From: Xanthobacteraceae bacterium
GTDB lineage: Bacteria; Pseudomonadota; Alphaproteobacteria; Rhizobiales; Xanthobacteraceae
Assembly (NCBI GenBank): GCA_029239875.1
Contig: JARBUD010000028.1
Location: 1-57,313 of the forward strand
Length of the DNA: 57,313 nucleotides
Direction: 5' to 3'
Shown here: piece after piece, positions 24,130 to 33,972 of the stretch
Numbering within the stretch: position 1 is the first letter of the stretch
How the letters are laid out: each line of letters opens with the position of its first letter
Program-made: the position numbers and the translations under genes
Notes under the pieces: generated by a model
Seen by the model: the letters and a program-made list of their open reading frames with translations, nothing else
Databases searched by the model: none
Told to the model about the DNA's origin: nothing

Positions 24130-24675
24130 ATGGCCAGATCGGCGCCGCTCGACGAGACGAATTCCGGTTCCGCCAAGGCGCCGGCCATCAGCCGCGAGCA
24201 GTATCGCGACGCCATGGCGCGCCTCGGCGCGGCGGTGACCATCGTCACCACGGACGGGCCGGGCGGGCGCGCCGGCTTCACCGCCTCGGCGGTGTGCTCG
24301 GTCACCGACAGCCCGCCGACGCTCCTCGTCTGCCTCAACAAGAGCTCGTCCGCCGCGCATGCGGTGCACGCCAATGGCGTCGTCTGCGTCAACACGCTGG
24401 CCGCCGGCCACGAGGCGCTGTCCAACCTGTTCGGCGGCCGCACGCCGGCAGAGGAGCGCTTTGCCGCCGGCCAGTGGCACACTTCCGCCACCGGCGCGCC
24501 GATCCTGGTCGGCGCGGTCGTCGCCTTCGACTGCCGCATCGTGCGCACGGTCGAGGTCGGCACGCATGACGTGCTGTTCTGCGAGGTCGTCGGCCTCGCC
24601 GAGGGCGGCGGGCGCGAGGGCTTGATCTATTTCAGCCGCCGCTACCACGCGGTCGCCGGCACGCCGGAGGGGTGA
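24130..24675 (+). CDS. NAD(P)H:FMN reductase, RutF-like
   Basis: The 181-residue flavin reductase supplies FMNH2 to the monooxygenase upstream. Its core closely resembles RutF of the pyrimidine-ring-opening pathway: [48 protein letters not shown] and [11 protein letters not shown] all follow the RutF pattern. No other rut gene is present, and the partner oxygenase here is NtaA-type instead of RutA, so this looks like a RutF recruited to a different two-component system. GGAGGAG sits about 8 bases before the ATG. The gene ends just before a block of intergenic repeats. Confidence 0.9.
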   Translation: MARSAPLDETNSGSAKAPAISREQYRDAMARLGAAVTIVTTDGPGGRAGFTASAVCSVTDSPPTLLVCLNKSSSAAHAVHANGVVCVNTLAAGHEALSNLFGGRTPAEERFAAGQWHTSATGAPILVGAVVAFDCRIVRTVEVGTHDVLFCEVVGLAEGGGREGLIYFSRRYHAVAGTPEG

Positions 24676-24702
24676 GCCTTCTCCTCTTCCCTCTCTGAAC
24701 AA

Positions 24703-24780
24703 CCTCATCCTGAGGTGCGAGCCCACGGGTCTTGCCTTCGGCAAGCCCGAGGACAGGCTCCGCGAGCCTCGAAGGATGGT
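24703..24780. repeat. Palindromic intergenic repeat, family A, copy 1
   Basis: This starts CCTCATCCTGAGGTGCGAGC and ends GCCTCGAAGGATGGT. The same 78 bases occur without a mismatch at 54496-54573, and a shorter relative lies at 49395-49501. Internal self-complementary parts include CTTGCCTTCGGCAAG. Only one arm of the larger inverted structure is present here. It belongs to the REP-like repeats scattered through rhizobial-type genomes. Confidence 0.85.
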
Positions 24781-24810
24781 CGTGAGGCCAAGGTCCTGAA
24801 GCAAGAGGCC

Positions 24811-24965
24811 GTCATGGCCGGGCTTGACCCGAAGTCGGCATTTGCCGACTTCGGTCTGCTTGAAACGGAACTCGGGCAGGCCCGAGTTCCGGCCATCCAC
24901 GTCTTTGCATTGCGCCGGGACGCCCCAAGTCGTGGATCCCCGGGCCAAGCCCGGGGATGACGGTC
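24811..24965. repeat. Palindromic intergenic repeat, family B, copy 1
   Basis: This begins GTCATGGCCGGGCTTGACCC and ends CCGGGCCAAGCCCGGGGATG, whose ends are roughly inverted. Inside are two perfect hairpins: GAAGTCGGC with its complement, and GGAACTCGGG with its complement. A shorter family member is at 52297-52380. Together with copy 1 of family A it fills the 354-base gap between the reductase and the oxidase genes. Confidence 0.8.
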
Positions 24966-25029
24966 TGGATCGGGGTATGTCGCTACGATTACAATCGTCG
25001 CCCCGCCCATCCCGCCCCGGAACCCGCCG

Positions 25030-26175
25030 ATGAAGATCGTCAATGTCGAGGACGCACGCGAGGCCGCGCGAAGGCGGCTGCCGCGCATCTTCTTCGACTA
25101 TATCGACGGCGGCTCCTTCGGCGAGGAGACGCTTCACGCCAACCGCGCCGACTTCGCCCGCTGGACGCTGGTGCAGCGCGTGCTCAACGACGTTTCGACG
25201 CGCGACCTCGCCACACGCTTCCTCGGCGCCGACCATCCTTTGCCCTTCATGCTCGGGCCGGTCGGCTTCCTCGGCCTCTATGCCGGAGGCGGCGAGATCG
25301 CCGCGGCGAAGGCGGCGCATGCGGCGGGCATTCCCCTGTGCCTGTCGACCTTCTCCATCGCCTCGCTGGCGAAGCTGCGGCAGGCAACCACCGGGCCGCT
25401 TGCCTTCCAGCTCTACGTCATGAGCGACCGCGCCATCGGCGACGAGTTGCTGGCGCAGGCGCGCGAGGCCGGCGTCGACACTCTTTTCCTCACCGTCGAC
25501 ACCGCCATCACCTCGGTGCGCGAGCGCGACGTGCGCAACGGCTTCCGCTCGCTCACCCGCATCTCCCCCGGCCTCGGCGCGCGGCTGATGACGCGCCCGC
25601 TCTGGTGCCTCGACATGCTGCGCGCCGGCATGCCGGAGGTCGGCGCCGTCGCCCATCGACCGGAATTCGGCAAGGGCGTGCTGGAGCAGGCGAGCCACCT
25701 GTCGCGCCGCATCGACACGCGGCTCTCCTGGAGGGACGTCGACGCCCTGCGCGCCCGCTGGCCGGGCCGGCTGGTGCTCAAGGGCATCCTCTCGCCGGAG
25801 GACGCGCTGACCGCCCGCGCCGCCGGTGCCGACGCCATCGTGGTGTCGAACCATGGCGGGCGGCAGCTCGACGGCGCCTCCTCCACCATCGCCGCCCTGC
25901 CGGGGATCGTGGACGCTGTGGGGGGCGGCATCGAGGTGCTGTTCGACGGAGGCATCCGGCGCGGGGCGGACATCGTCAAGGCGCTGGCGTTAGGGGCCTC
26001 CGGCGTGCTGCTCGGCCGCGCCTATGTCTACGGGCTGGCGGCGGCCGGCGAGGCCGGCGTCGCCCGCATCCTCGCCCATCTCACTGAAGAGGTGAGCCTC
26101 ACGCTCGGGTTGATGGGCATGCGCTCGATCGACGAGCTGAAGGCGCGCGGGCGGGCGGCGCTGCGGCCCCGCTGA
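25030..26175 (+). CDS. FMN-dependent alpha-hydroxy-acid oxidase/dehydrogenase (LldD family)
   Basis: The 381-residue enzyme oxidises an L-2-hydroxy acid to a 2-oxo acid with FMN. The family residues are present: Tyr in IFFDYIDGG, Tyr in FQLYVMSD, Asp in LTVDTA, Lys in LVLKGI, catalytic His with Arg in SNHGGRQLDG, and Arg in FDGGIRRG. Lactate, glycolate and mandelate enzymes share these, so the substrate is open. It follows the reductase in the same direction, but 354 bases of repeats intervene, so co-transcription is uncertain. If linked, it could process a hydroxy acid released by the monooxygenase. Confidence 0.88.
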   Translation: MKIVNVEDAREAARRRLPRIFFDYIDGGSFGEETLHANRADFARWTLVQRVLNDVSTRDLATRFLGADHPLPFMLGPVGFLGLYAGGGEIAAAKAAHAAGIPLCLSTFSIASLAKLRQATTGPLAFQLYVMSDRAIGDELLAQAREAGVDTLFLTVDTAITSVRERDVRNGFRSLTRISPGLGARLMTRPLWCLDMLRAGMPEVGAVAHRPEFGKGVLEQASHLSRRIDTRLSWRDVDALRARWPGRLVLKGILSPEDALTARAAGADAIVVSNHGGRQLDGASSTIAALPGIVDAVGGGIEVLFDGGIRRGADIVKALALGASGVLLGRAYVYGLAAAGEAGVARILAHLTEEVSLTLGLMGMRSIDELKARGRAALRPR

Positions 26176-26377
26176 GCGCGGAATGTGCCGATGTGAAAGC
26201 GCGGGACTTTCATTTGAACCGTTGAATCCGACCATGCGAGGCATGTAGCTTCTGGCCAGGCGGGAAAACGAAACTTCAAGCTCCGCCATTTTCAGGTGGA
26301 GGACCTGCGTGACCCATCGCCCGCGAAACATTCGCCATCGCCGCATCGCCATTCCGCATGATCGGGCGGCCTAGGTC

Positions 26378-27874
<1,497 letters not shown>

Positions 27875-27986
27875 GGTTTCAAGTCACGGTGAGGAAGGTC
27901 GGCTTGCCGCGGATGTGAATGCCGGCCGGGTGCCGCTCGGCGATAATCCGCGGTCGGGACTGACCCCGAACCCCGGAAACGCCATC

Positions 27987-28226
27987 ATGAGAACGAGGAC
28001 GACGCTCGCGGCGCTTGCCGCACTTCTCGCCTTCGGCGCGCCCGCCACGCCGGCGGCCGCACAGCGCTATTACGAGGGCCAGCCGCGATATCAGGGCTGG
28101 CGAGCGCCGACCTTCCCATGGCAGCGCCCCTACAACCTGCCGGGCGGGGCGATGAACCAGGCGGCGATCAATGGCGACGCCGCCATACGCTATCAAGAGA
28201 CCATCAACGCCTACGCTCACAAGTGA
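27987..28226 (+). CDS. Small secreted protein of unknown function (79 residues)
   Basis: The product has a clear Sec signal peptide (MRTRTTLAALAALLAFGAPA, cleavage near AAA-Q at about residue 24). The short mature part is rich in Tyr, Gln, Pro and Trp, including QRYYEGQPRYQGW and TFPWQRPYNLPGG. I know no family for it. The ATG at 27987 is chosen because it begins the signal peptide. It stands alone between glpK and the efflux operon, in the same direction. Its aromatic, proline-rich composition suggests an extended envelope-associated peptide and not an enzyme. Confidence 0.6.
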   Translation: MRTRTTLAALAALLAFGAPATPAAAQRYYEGQPRYQGWRAPTFPWQRPYNLPGGAMNQAAINGDAAIRYQETINAYAHK

Positions 28227-28344
28227 TGCGCGCCTCTTCACCGGCATGAGCAATTGCCTGCCCCGGCCGGGGCGGCGATAATGCGCATGCCCGCGCCGCT
28301 TCGCACATGCGGGCCATCCATGGCGTCGGGAGCCCGGAGACTTC

Positions 28345-30477
28345 ATGAGCGCGGCCGGTGTCGTCCGTCCCAGGCCGTTGTCGTCCTTCCCGATCGATCT
28401 GAGCTGGCGCAATTTCGTCTTCGCGCTGCGCACCGCGCTCGCCGGCGTCACGGCACTCGCCATCGCCTATTATCTGGAGATGCAGGATCCGCAGTGGTCG
28501 ATCCTGACCGTCTACCTGCTCGCCCAGCCCACCGCCGGCGCCGCCATCGCCAAGAGCGCCTACCGTGTCATCGGCACCATCGGCGGCGCCTCCCTTGGCC
28601 TCGTCATCCTCGGCCTCTGGTCGCAGGCGCCGATCCCCTTCGTCGGCAGCGTGGCGCTGCTGGTCGGGCTCTGCTTCTATCTCGGCGCGCGGCTCACCAA
28701 CTACACCGCCTATGCCTTCATGCTCGCCGGCTACACCGCGATGCTGATCGCGCTCGAAGGCGCGGCCAACCCGACCGGAGCCTGGTCGATCGCCGCCGAC
28801 CGCACCGGCGAGATCATCATCGGCATCGTCTGCGGCACCGCGGCGAGCGTGCTCATCCTGCCGCGCTATGCCGGCGTGGTGCTGCGCGAATCCCTTGCCC
28901 AGCTGTTCGGCCAGCTCTGCCATTTCGGCGCCACCGCGCTGCATCCGAACGTGCCGATGGCGACCTTCTCGGCGCTGCGCCGCACCATGGTCGACGGCGT
29001 CACCAAGTTCGACGCGCTGCGCTCCTATGCCGTGTTCGAGGCGCCGGAACTGCGCGCCGACGACGTGCTGCTGCGCCGCGTCACCCGCGAGTTCCTGCGC
29101 GTGCTCGCCGTGGCGCGCGGCCTGTTCGTGCGCATCGAGGATTTCCAGGTGGAGGGCGCCGGCCCCGTCCTCGACCGGCTGCGCCCGGCGGCGCAGACGA
29201 CCACGGCGACGCTGGAGCGCATCGCCGCGGATCCGAACGCCTTCGCCGATCCCCGCCGCGTGCGAGCCGAGCTGCTGGCGGCGCGCGCCGGGCTCGGCGC
29301 CGCCACCGCCGAGCTGGAGGCGATGGCCGGCCGCGTGCCGTTCGACCCGCTCGCCAACGGCCTGCTCATCCTGCGCCGCGCCGGCGACCTGCTGCACGGG
29401 CTGTCCATGGTGATGGTGAGCGAGCAGGCGAGCCTGCGCGCCCGCTCTTCCGGCGTGCGGCGCCCGCCTCCTCCGCCGCCTCCCGGCGCACATCGCGAAG
29501 CGGCGCTGATCGGCCTGCGCGCGGCGCTCGGCATCGTCCTCGTCTGCGGCCTCTGGGCCGCCACCGAATGGACGCAGGGCCTTTCCGCCGCCACCGGCTT
29601 CGCGCTGATCCTGTTCTTCGCGGTCAATCAGGACCGCCCCGGCAAGTCCGCCGTGCCGGTGCTGCTGGCGTCGATCTCGGCCGTCCTCGTCGCCTATGCG
29701 GCGATGGTCTTCGTGCTGCCGCGGCTCGAAGGCTACGAGGCGCTGGCGGTGTTCCTGATCATCGCGCTGGTCCCCAGCGGGCTGATGGCCGGCACCCCGC
29801 AATATGCCTGGGCCGGCATCTTCCTCGCCGGCTTCATCGGCGATGAGATCGGCACCGGCAACGTCTTCCGGCCGAACGAGCTCGCCTTCCTCAATTCCAA
29901 CCTCGCCCTGATCGGCTCGATGGCGGCCGGCCTCGTCTATCTCGCGCTGTTCCCGGTCACCTCGCAGGCGAACCGCGACCGCATCTGGACGGCGGTGATG
30001 GGCCGCCTGCTGCCGGAGGCGGCGCGCGGCGTGCGCCACGAACGCAAGGTCCTCGGCGACATCGTCGACATGCTCGCCCCGCTGCTGCCGCGCCTCTCGC
30101 TCGACCTGCAGCGCGAGGAAGACTTCCTGCGCGGCACGCTCGGCGCGGCGTCGATGAGCCTCGAGCTCGGCCGCCTCAACCGGGTGCGGCGCAACGCCGA
30201 CCTGCCGCCCGCTGCCCTGGCGATCATCACGCCCTTCCTCACCCGCTTTGCCGCCGCCATCGAGCATCTGCCGCGCGCCGGCCGGGACATCGCGCGGAAG
30301 GTCGACGCGGCCGAAGCGATCGTGCATGAGGCGCGCTCCGGCCTCGCCGCCCTGCCCTTGCAGCCGGGCTCGGCGAGCGCGGCGCTGACCTTGCGGGCGG
30401 GCGCCTCGCTGCGCTTCATCGCCGACCGGTTCGACATCGACCGGGCCTTCCTCACCCGGTCCTTCGACGAGGAGTGA
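28345..30477 (+). CDS. FUSC-family efflux protein (AaeB-like)
   Basis: The 710-residue inner-membrane protein has two blocks of hydrophobic helices (about residues 18-175 and 385-545), each followed by a cytoplasmic helical region. That is the duplicated FUSC/AaeB plan for export of aromatic acids and related toxic compounds. Family phrases include DPQWSILTVYLLAQPTAGA in the first block and TGFALILFFAVNQDRPGKS in the second. A proline-rich linker (RRPPPPPPPGAH) joins the halves. It overlaps the DUF1656 gene by four bases (GTGA) and is the first gene of a three-gene operon. Confidence 0.9.
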   Translation: MSAAGVVRPRPLSSFPIDLSWRNFVFALRTALAGVTALAIAYYLEMQDPQWSILTVYLLAQPTAGAAIAKSAYRVIGTIGGASLGLVILGLWSQAPIPFVGSVALLVGLCFYLGARLTNYTAYAFMLAGYTAMLIALEGAANPTGAWSIAADRTGEIIIGIVCGTAASVLILPRYAGVVLRESLAQLFGQLCHFGATALHPNVPMATFSALRRTMVDGVTKFDALRSYAVFEAPELRADDVLLRRVTREFLRVLAVARGLFVRIEDFQVEGAGPVLDRLRPAAQTTTATLERIAADPNAFADPRRVRAELLAARAGLGAATAELEAMAGRVPFDPLANGLLILRRAGDLLHGLSMVMVSEQASLRARSSGVRRPPPPPPPGAHREAALIGLRAALGIVLVCGLWAATEWTQGLSAATGFALILFFAVNQDRPGKSAVPVLLASISAVLVAYAAMVFVLPRLEGYEALAVFLIIALVPSGLMAGTPQYAWAGIFLAGFIGDEIGTGNVFRPNELAFLNSNLALIGSMAAGLVYLALFPVTSQANRDRIWTAVMGRLLPEAARGVRHERKVLGDIVDMLAPLLPRLSLDLQREEDFLRGTLGAASMSLELGRLNRVRRNADLPPAALAIITPFLTRFAAAIEHLPRAGRDIARKVDAAEAIVHEARSGLAALPLQPGSASAALTLRAGASLRFIADRFDIDRAFLTRSFDEE

Positions 30478-30719
30478 ACGTGCTGTTTTCCTCGCAGATC
30501 GCCTTTCACACGCCTGAAGCGTTCGGCTTCTATCTGCCGCCGCTGATGGTGTGGTGCCTGCTGGCGGTGCCGCCCTTCCTGCTGCTGCGCTGGGGATTGA
30601 AGCGCGGCGGCTTCTACCGGCTGGTCTGGCACCGGTCGCTGTTCGACGCGGCGCTCTATGTCATCGTGCTCGGCGCGGTGATGTTCAGCCTGCCGGCCTT
30701 TGCGGGGGGAATGGGATGA
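30474..30719 (+). CDS. DUF1656 small membrane protein (AaeX-like)
   Basis: This 81-residue protein has two hydrophobic helices (about 16-36 and 53-75) and is the AaeX-like partner usually found between FUSC and HlyD genes. The start is GTG inside the FUSC stop (GTGA), and its own stop overlaps the HlyD start (ATGA), so all three are translationally coupled. Its exact task in the pump is unknown; it may help assemble the membrane component. Confidence 0.88.
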   Translation: MNVLFSSQIAFHTPEAFGFYLPPLMVWCLLAVPPFLLLRWGLKRGGFYRLVWHRSLFDAALYVIVLGAVMFSLPAFAGGMG

Positions 30720-31588
30720 ACGTTGCGGGAACCGTGCTGCGCGTCGGCGTGACGCTTCTGGCCGTGGCCGCGGCGCTCGCCGTCGGCTGGCAGCTCTGGA
30801 TCTACTACACGCTCTCGCCCTGGACCCGCGACGCGCGGGTGCTGGCCAACGTGGTGGAGATCGCCCCGGACGTCTCCGGCCTCGTCAGCAAGGTGAACGT
30901 CGTCGACAACCAGCGGGTCGGCAAGGGCGACGTGCTGTTCGTCATCGACCAGGAGCGCTTCCAGGTCGCGGTGCAGCAGGCGCAGGCGCAGGTCGAACTG
31001 AAGGTGCAGGCGCTGAAATATGCCGAGGATACCGCCAAGCGCGACGTCACCCTCGGCCAGCAGGACAATGAGGCGATCTCCATCCAGTCGACCGAGCGCG
31101 CCACGACCACCGCGGGCGAGGCGCAGGCAGAGCTCGACGCCGCCCGCGCCGCGCTCGCCACCGCACAGATCAACCTGACCCGCAGCCAGGTGCGCACGCC
31201 GGTCGATGGCTATGTCACCAACCTCAACATCTTCGTCGGCAACTACGCCACCGCCGGCGAGAGCGTGCTCGCCCTCGTCGACAGCGATTCCTTCTACGTC
31301 TACGCCTATTTCATGGAGACCAAGCTGCCGGCGATCCGCGACGGCGATCGCGCCCGGATCGAATTGATGGCCGGCAATGTAGTGCTCGACGGCGTGGTGG
31401 AGGGCATGAGCCGCGCCATCGCCAACACCACCGACAGCCGGGGGCTGCTGGCCGACGTGCCCGCGGAGTTCGACTGGATCCGCCTCGCCCAGCGCATCCC
31501 GGTGCGGATCAGGATCGGCACGCTGCCGCCCGGCGTGGAGCTCGCCGCCGGCATGTCGGCGACGGTGGTGGTGGAGCCGCGCAAGTGA
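30716..31588 (+). CDS. HlyD-family periplasmic adaptor (AaeA-like)
   Basis: This 290-residue membrane fusion protein has one N-terminal helix (about residues 8-28), then a biotinyl-lipoyl half-motif (VVEIAPDVSGLVSKVNVVDNQ), a helical hairpin of about 80 residues and a second lipoyl half (RSQVRTPVDGYVTNL). A beta-barrel domain ends GVELAAGMSATVVVEP. It would bridge the FUSC protein to the outer membrane. The ATG at 30716 lies inside the DUF1656 stop. No outer-membrane channel gene is adjacent, so a shared TolC-like channel is likely. A repeat follows the stop. Confidence 0.92.
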   Translation: MNVAGTVLRVGVTLLAVAAALAVGWQLWIYYTLSPWTRDARVLANVVEIAPDVSGLVSKVNVVDNQRVGKGDVLFVIDQERFQVAVQQAQAQVELKVQALKYAEDTAKRDVTLGQQDNEAISIQSTERATTTAGEAQAELDAARAALATAQINLTRSQVRTPVDGYVTNLNIFVGNYATAGESVLALVDSDSFYVYAYFMETKLPAIRDGDRARIELMAGNVVLDGVVEGMSRAIANTTDSRGLLADVPAEFDWIRLAQRIPVRIRIGTLPPGVELAAGMSATVVVEPRK

Positions 31589-31602
31589 AGGCCTCATGCA
31601 AT

Positions 31603-31707
31603 GCCGTCACCCCGGACGGCCAAAGGCCGATCCGGGATCGTGACCCGATTGGGAGAGCCATCCCGGCTCTCGCTGCGCTCGGCCGGGATGGCGACTGCGG
31701 GATGACG
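31603..31707. repeat. Palindromic intergenic repeat related to family B
   Basis: GCCGTCACCCCGGACGGCC begins a stretch with nested complementary parts, including GGGAGAGCCATCCCGGCTCTC and CGGCCGGGATGGC, ending near GCGGGATGACG. It lies between the converging HlyD and uraDH genes and resembles, but does not match, the family B copies. Confidence 0.65.
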
Positions 31708-31717
31708 AGGGAAGGGT

Positions 31718-32623
31718 TCAGCTCCCCCGATAGGTCGAGTAGCTCCAGGGCGTGACCACCAGCGGCACGTGGTAATGCCCCTCCGGCTCGGCGATGCCGA
31801 AGCGGACCGGCACCTCGCCGAGGAACGGCCGGTGCGGCAGTGCCACGCCGCTCTCGGCGAAATAGGCGCCGATGTGGAAGACGAGCTCGTAGGTGCCGAT
31901 GCGCAGCGGCGCGCCCGCGAGCAGCGGCGCATCGGTGCGCCCGTCCTGATTGGTGACGGCCTCCTTGAGCCGCGCCCGGCCGGAGGCGCCGAGCTCGAAC
32001 AGTTCGATCCGCACGCCCGCCGCCGGCCCGCCCTTGTGGGTGTCGAGCACATGGGTGGACAGCCGCCCGGCGATGTCCGGCAGGCCCGGCCCGTCCACGC
32101 GCTCGGCGAGGCGCAGCCGGGTGATGTGGCCGATCTCGTCGATGGCGGTGGCGAGCTCGGCGGCGCGGTCATTGGTCAGCCGCCGCTCGAACGCATCGAG
32201 GATGGCGTCGCGGGTCTGCCGGCGCACGCAGATCACGAAGGGGAAGCCGAAGCGCTCGCGATAGGCGGTGTTGAGCGCCTCGTAGCGGGCATATTCCTCC
32301 TCGGAGAGCTGGTCGAGGCCGAGCCCCGCCTGCTCGGAGACCGAGGCCGGGGCGATGACGCCGGCGCGCGCCGCCTTACCGGCGAGGTCGGGATGGATCG
32401 AGACGAAGGCCGCCTGCTCGGCCTCGCCGCGCGCCCGCACCACGCCCATCAGCGCCGCATGCAGCGCCGCGACGGTGGCGAAGGGCCGCTCGCGATAGGC
32501 CCCATCCGCCACCCAGGGCGAATGCTCGAAGACGTCGTGCAGCGCGATGACGAAGCCGGCCTTGTCGGAAGCGTTGAGGTCGTCGAGGCTGATGCGGTCG
32601 GACACGGCGATCTCACTTCTCAT
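31718..32623 (-). CDS. Fused OHCU decarboxylase / 5-hydroxyisourate hydrolase (UraD-UraH)
   Basis: This 301-residue bifunctional protein converts 5-hydroxyisourate to OHCU and then to S-allantoin. Residues about 10-170 are UraD-like, with catalytic His77 in [11 protein letters not shown] and the [11 protein letters not shown] signature (about 124-134). Residues about 187-301 are UraH (transthyretin-like), starting [17 protein letters not shown] and ending with the family tail YRGS. Domain order is the same as in plant allantoin synthase. The start overlaps the end of the guanine deaminase gene (ATGA). It is the last gene of the five-gene purine operon, so the two last chemical steps are made as one polypeptide. 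Confidence 0.93.
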   Translation of the reverse strand: MRSEIAVSDRISLDDLNASDKAGFVIALHDVFEHSPWVADGAYRERPFATVAALHAALMGVVRARGEAEQAAFVSIHPDLAGKAARAGVIAPASVSEQAGLGLDQLSEEEYARYEALNTAYRERFGFPFVICVRRQTRDAILDAFERRLTNDRAAELATAIDEIGHITRLRLAERVDGPGLPDIAGRLSTHVLDTHKGGPAAGVRIELFELGASGRARLKEAVTNQDGRTDAPLLAGAPLRIGTYELVFHIGAYFAESGVALPHRPFLGEVPVRFGIAEPEGHYHVPLVVTPWSYSTYRGS

Positions 32624-33972
32624 GCGGCGTCGGCGGGAAGGAACGGGTCGCCCGGACGGGCGCGGTCGTAGACGCAGGCGCCGGCAACCCAGGTGGCGCG
32701 CACCGCCCGGTCGTCGCCCAGCGTCATCAGCATGAACAGCAGTTCCTCGACCGAGTCGCAATAGCCGGCGCGGAATTCCATCAGTGGCGTCGCCTTCGGG
32801 TCGAGCACGCAGATATCCGCCTCGCAGCCCGGCGCCAGCCGGCCGAGCCGGTCGTCGAGGCACAGCGCCCGCGCGCCGCCGAGCGTGGCGAGGTAGAGCC
32901 CCTGCACCGCGTCGAGCTTGTGCCCGGCCATGGCCGCGACCTTGTAGGCCTCGTTCAGGGTCTGGAGCTGCGACAGGCTGGTGCCGGCGCCGACATCGGT
33001 GCCGAGTCCCACCTTGACCGGCCGGCGCGGATCGACCGCGTCGAACAGGCGGAACAGCCCGCTGCCGAGGAACAGGTTCGAGGTCGGGCAATGCGCCAGC
33101 GCCGCGCCGCTCTGATGACAGGTGCAGAAATCGCCCTCGTGCAGGTGGACGCCGTGGCCGAACATGGAGCGGCGGCCGACGAGGCCGGCATGGGCGTAGA
33201 CGTCGAGATAGGAGGAACGCGCGGGAAAGAGCTCGCGCACCCATTCGATCTCGCCGGGATTTTCGCACAGGTGGGTCTGGAGGAAGAGCCCGTCGCGGCT
33301 CTTCAAAAGCGCGCCGGCGGCCTCCAACTGCGCCTCGGTGGAGGTCGGGGCGAAACGCGGGGTGACGCAGTAGAGCTGCCGCCCGCGCCCATGCCAGCGC
33401 TCGATCAGCGCGAGGCTCTCGTCATGCCCGCGCTGGGCGGTGTCGAGCAGCGCGGCCGGGGCGTTGCGGTCCATCAGCACCTTGCCGGCGATCATGCGGG
33501 TGTTGAATCGCTCGGATTCCGTGAAGAACGCCTCCACCGACTGCGGATGCACGGTGCAGTAGACCATCGCCGTTGTCGTGCCGGCGCGCAGCAATTCGCG
33601 CAGGAAGAGCTTCGCCACCCGCGCGGCATGGCCGGCATCGGCGAAGCTCTGCTCCGCCGGGAAGGTGTAGGTGTCCAGCCATTCCAGCAGTTGCGCACCG
33701 AAGGCGCCGATCATCTGCAACTGCGGATAATGCACATGCGCGTCGATGAAGCCGGGCACGATCAGATGGTCGGGATAGTGCACGGGCTCGACGCCCTCGG
33801 GCACGCTGCCGCGCAGCTCGGCATAGGGGCCGAAGGCGCGGATGACGCCGTCCTCGACGATCACCAGCGCGTCGGCGTGATAGTCGAGGCAGGCGCGGGA
33901 CGGCTTGTCGAACGGATCGTCGACCAGCGTCGCCGCCGGGCCGCGCAGGACGGTGATCTTGTCGGCGCTCAT
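32620..33972 (-). CDS. guaD: Guanine deaminase
   Basis: The 450-residue metal-dependent amidohydrolase deaminates guanine to xanthine, feeding the xanthine dehydrogenase made just upstream. Zinc-site and substrate motifs are visible: [14 protein letters not shown] near residue 80, [14 protein letters not shown] residues ([16 protein letters not shown]) near 230, [11 protein letters not shown] near 270, [13 protein letters not shown] near 300 and [13 protein letters not shown] near 325. It overlaps both neighbours by four bases (ATGA on each side). The length matches the family. Cytoplasmic; no signal peptide. Confidence 0.94.
   Translation of the reverse strand: MSADKITVLRGPAATLVDDPFDKPSRACLDYHADALVIVEDGVIRAFGPYAELRGSVPEGVEPVHYPDHLIVPGFIDAHVHYPQLQMIGAFGAQLLEWLDTYTFPAEQSFADAGHAARVAKLFLRELLRAGTTTAMVYCTVHPQSVEAFFTESERFNTRMIAGKVLMDRNAPAALLDTAQRGHDESLALIERWHGRGRQLYCVTPRFAPTSTEAQLEAAGALLKSRDGLFLQTHLCENPGEIEWVRELFPARSSYLDVYAHAGLVGRRSMFGHGVHLHEGDFCTCHQSGAALAHCPTSNLFLGSGLFRLFDAVDPRRPVKVGLGTDVGAGTSLSQLQTLNEAYKVAAMAGHKLDAVQGLYLATLGGARALCLDDRLGRLAPGCEADICVLDPKATPLMEFRAGYCDSVEELLFMLMTLGDDRAVRATWVAGACVYDRARPGDPFLPADAA

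Noticed and set aside
24703..24965. CRISPR array
   Set aside because: The repeats are palindromic, unequal in length and not regularly spaced; there are no uniform spacers and no cas genes.
32624..33268. An N-terminal extension of the UraD-UraH protein
   Set aside because: The frame stays open upstream, but it runs antiphase through guaD with Arg/Pro-rich sequence. The ATG overlapping the guaD stop gives the normal UraD start.
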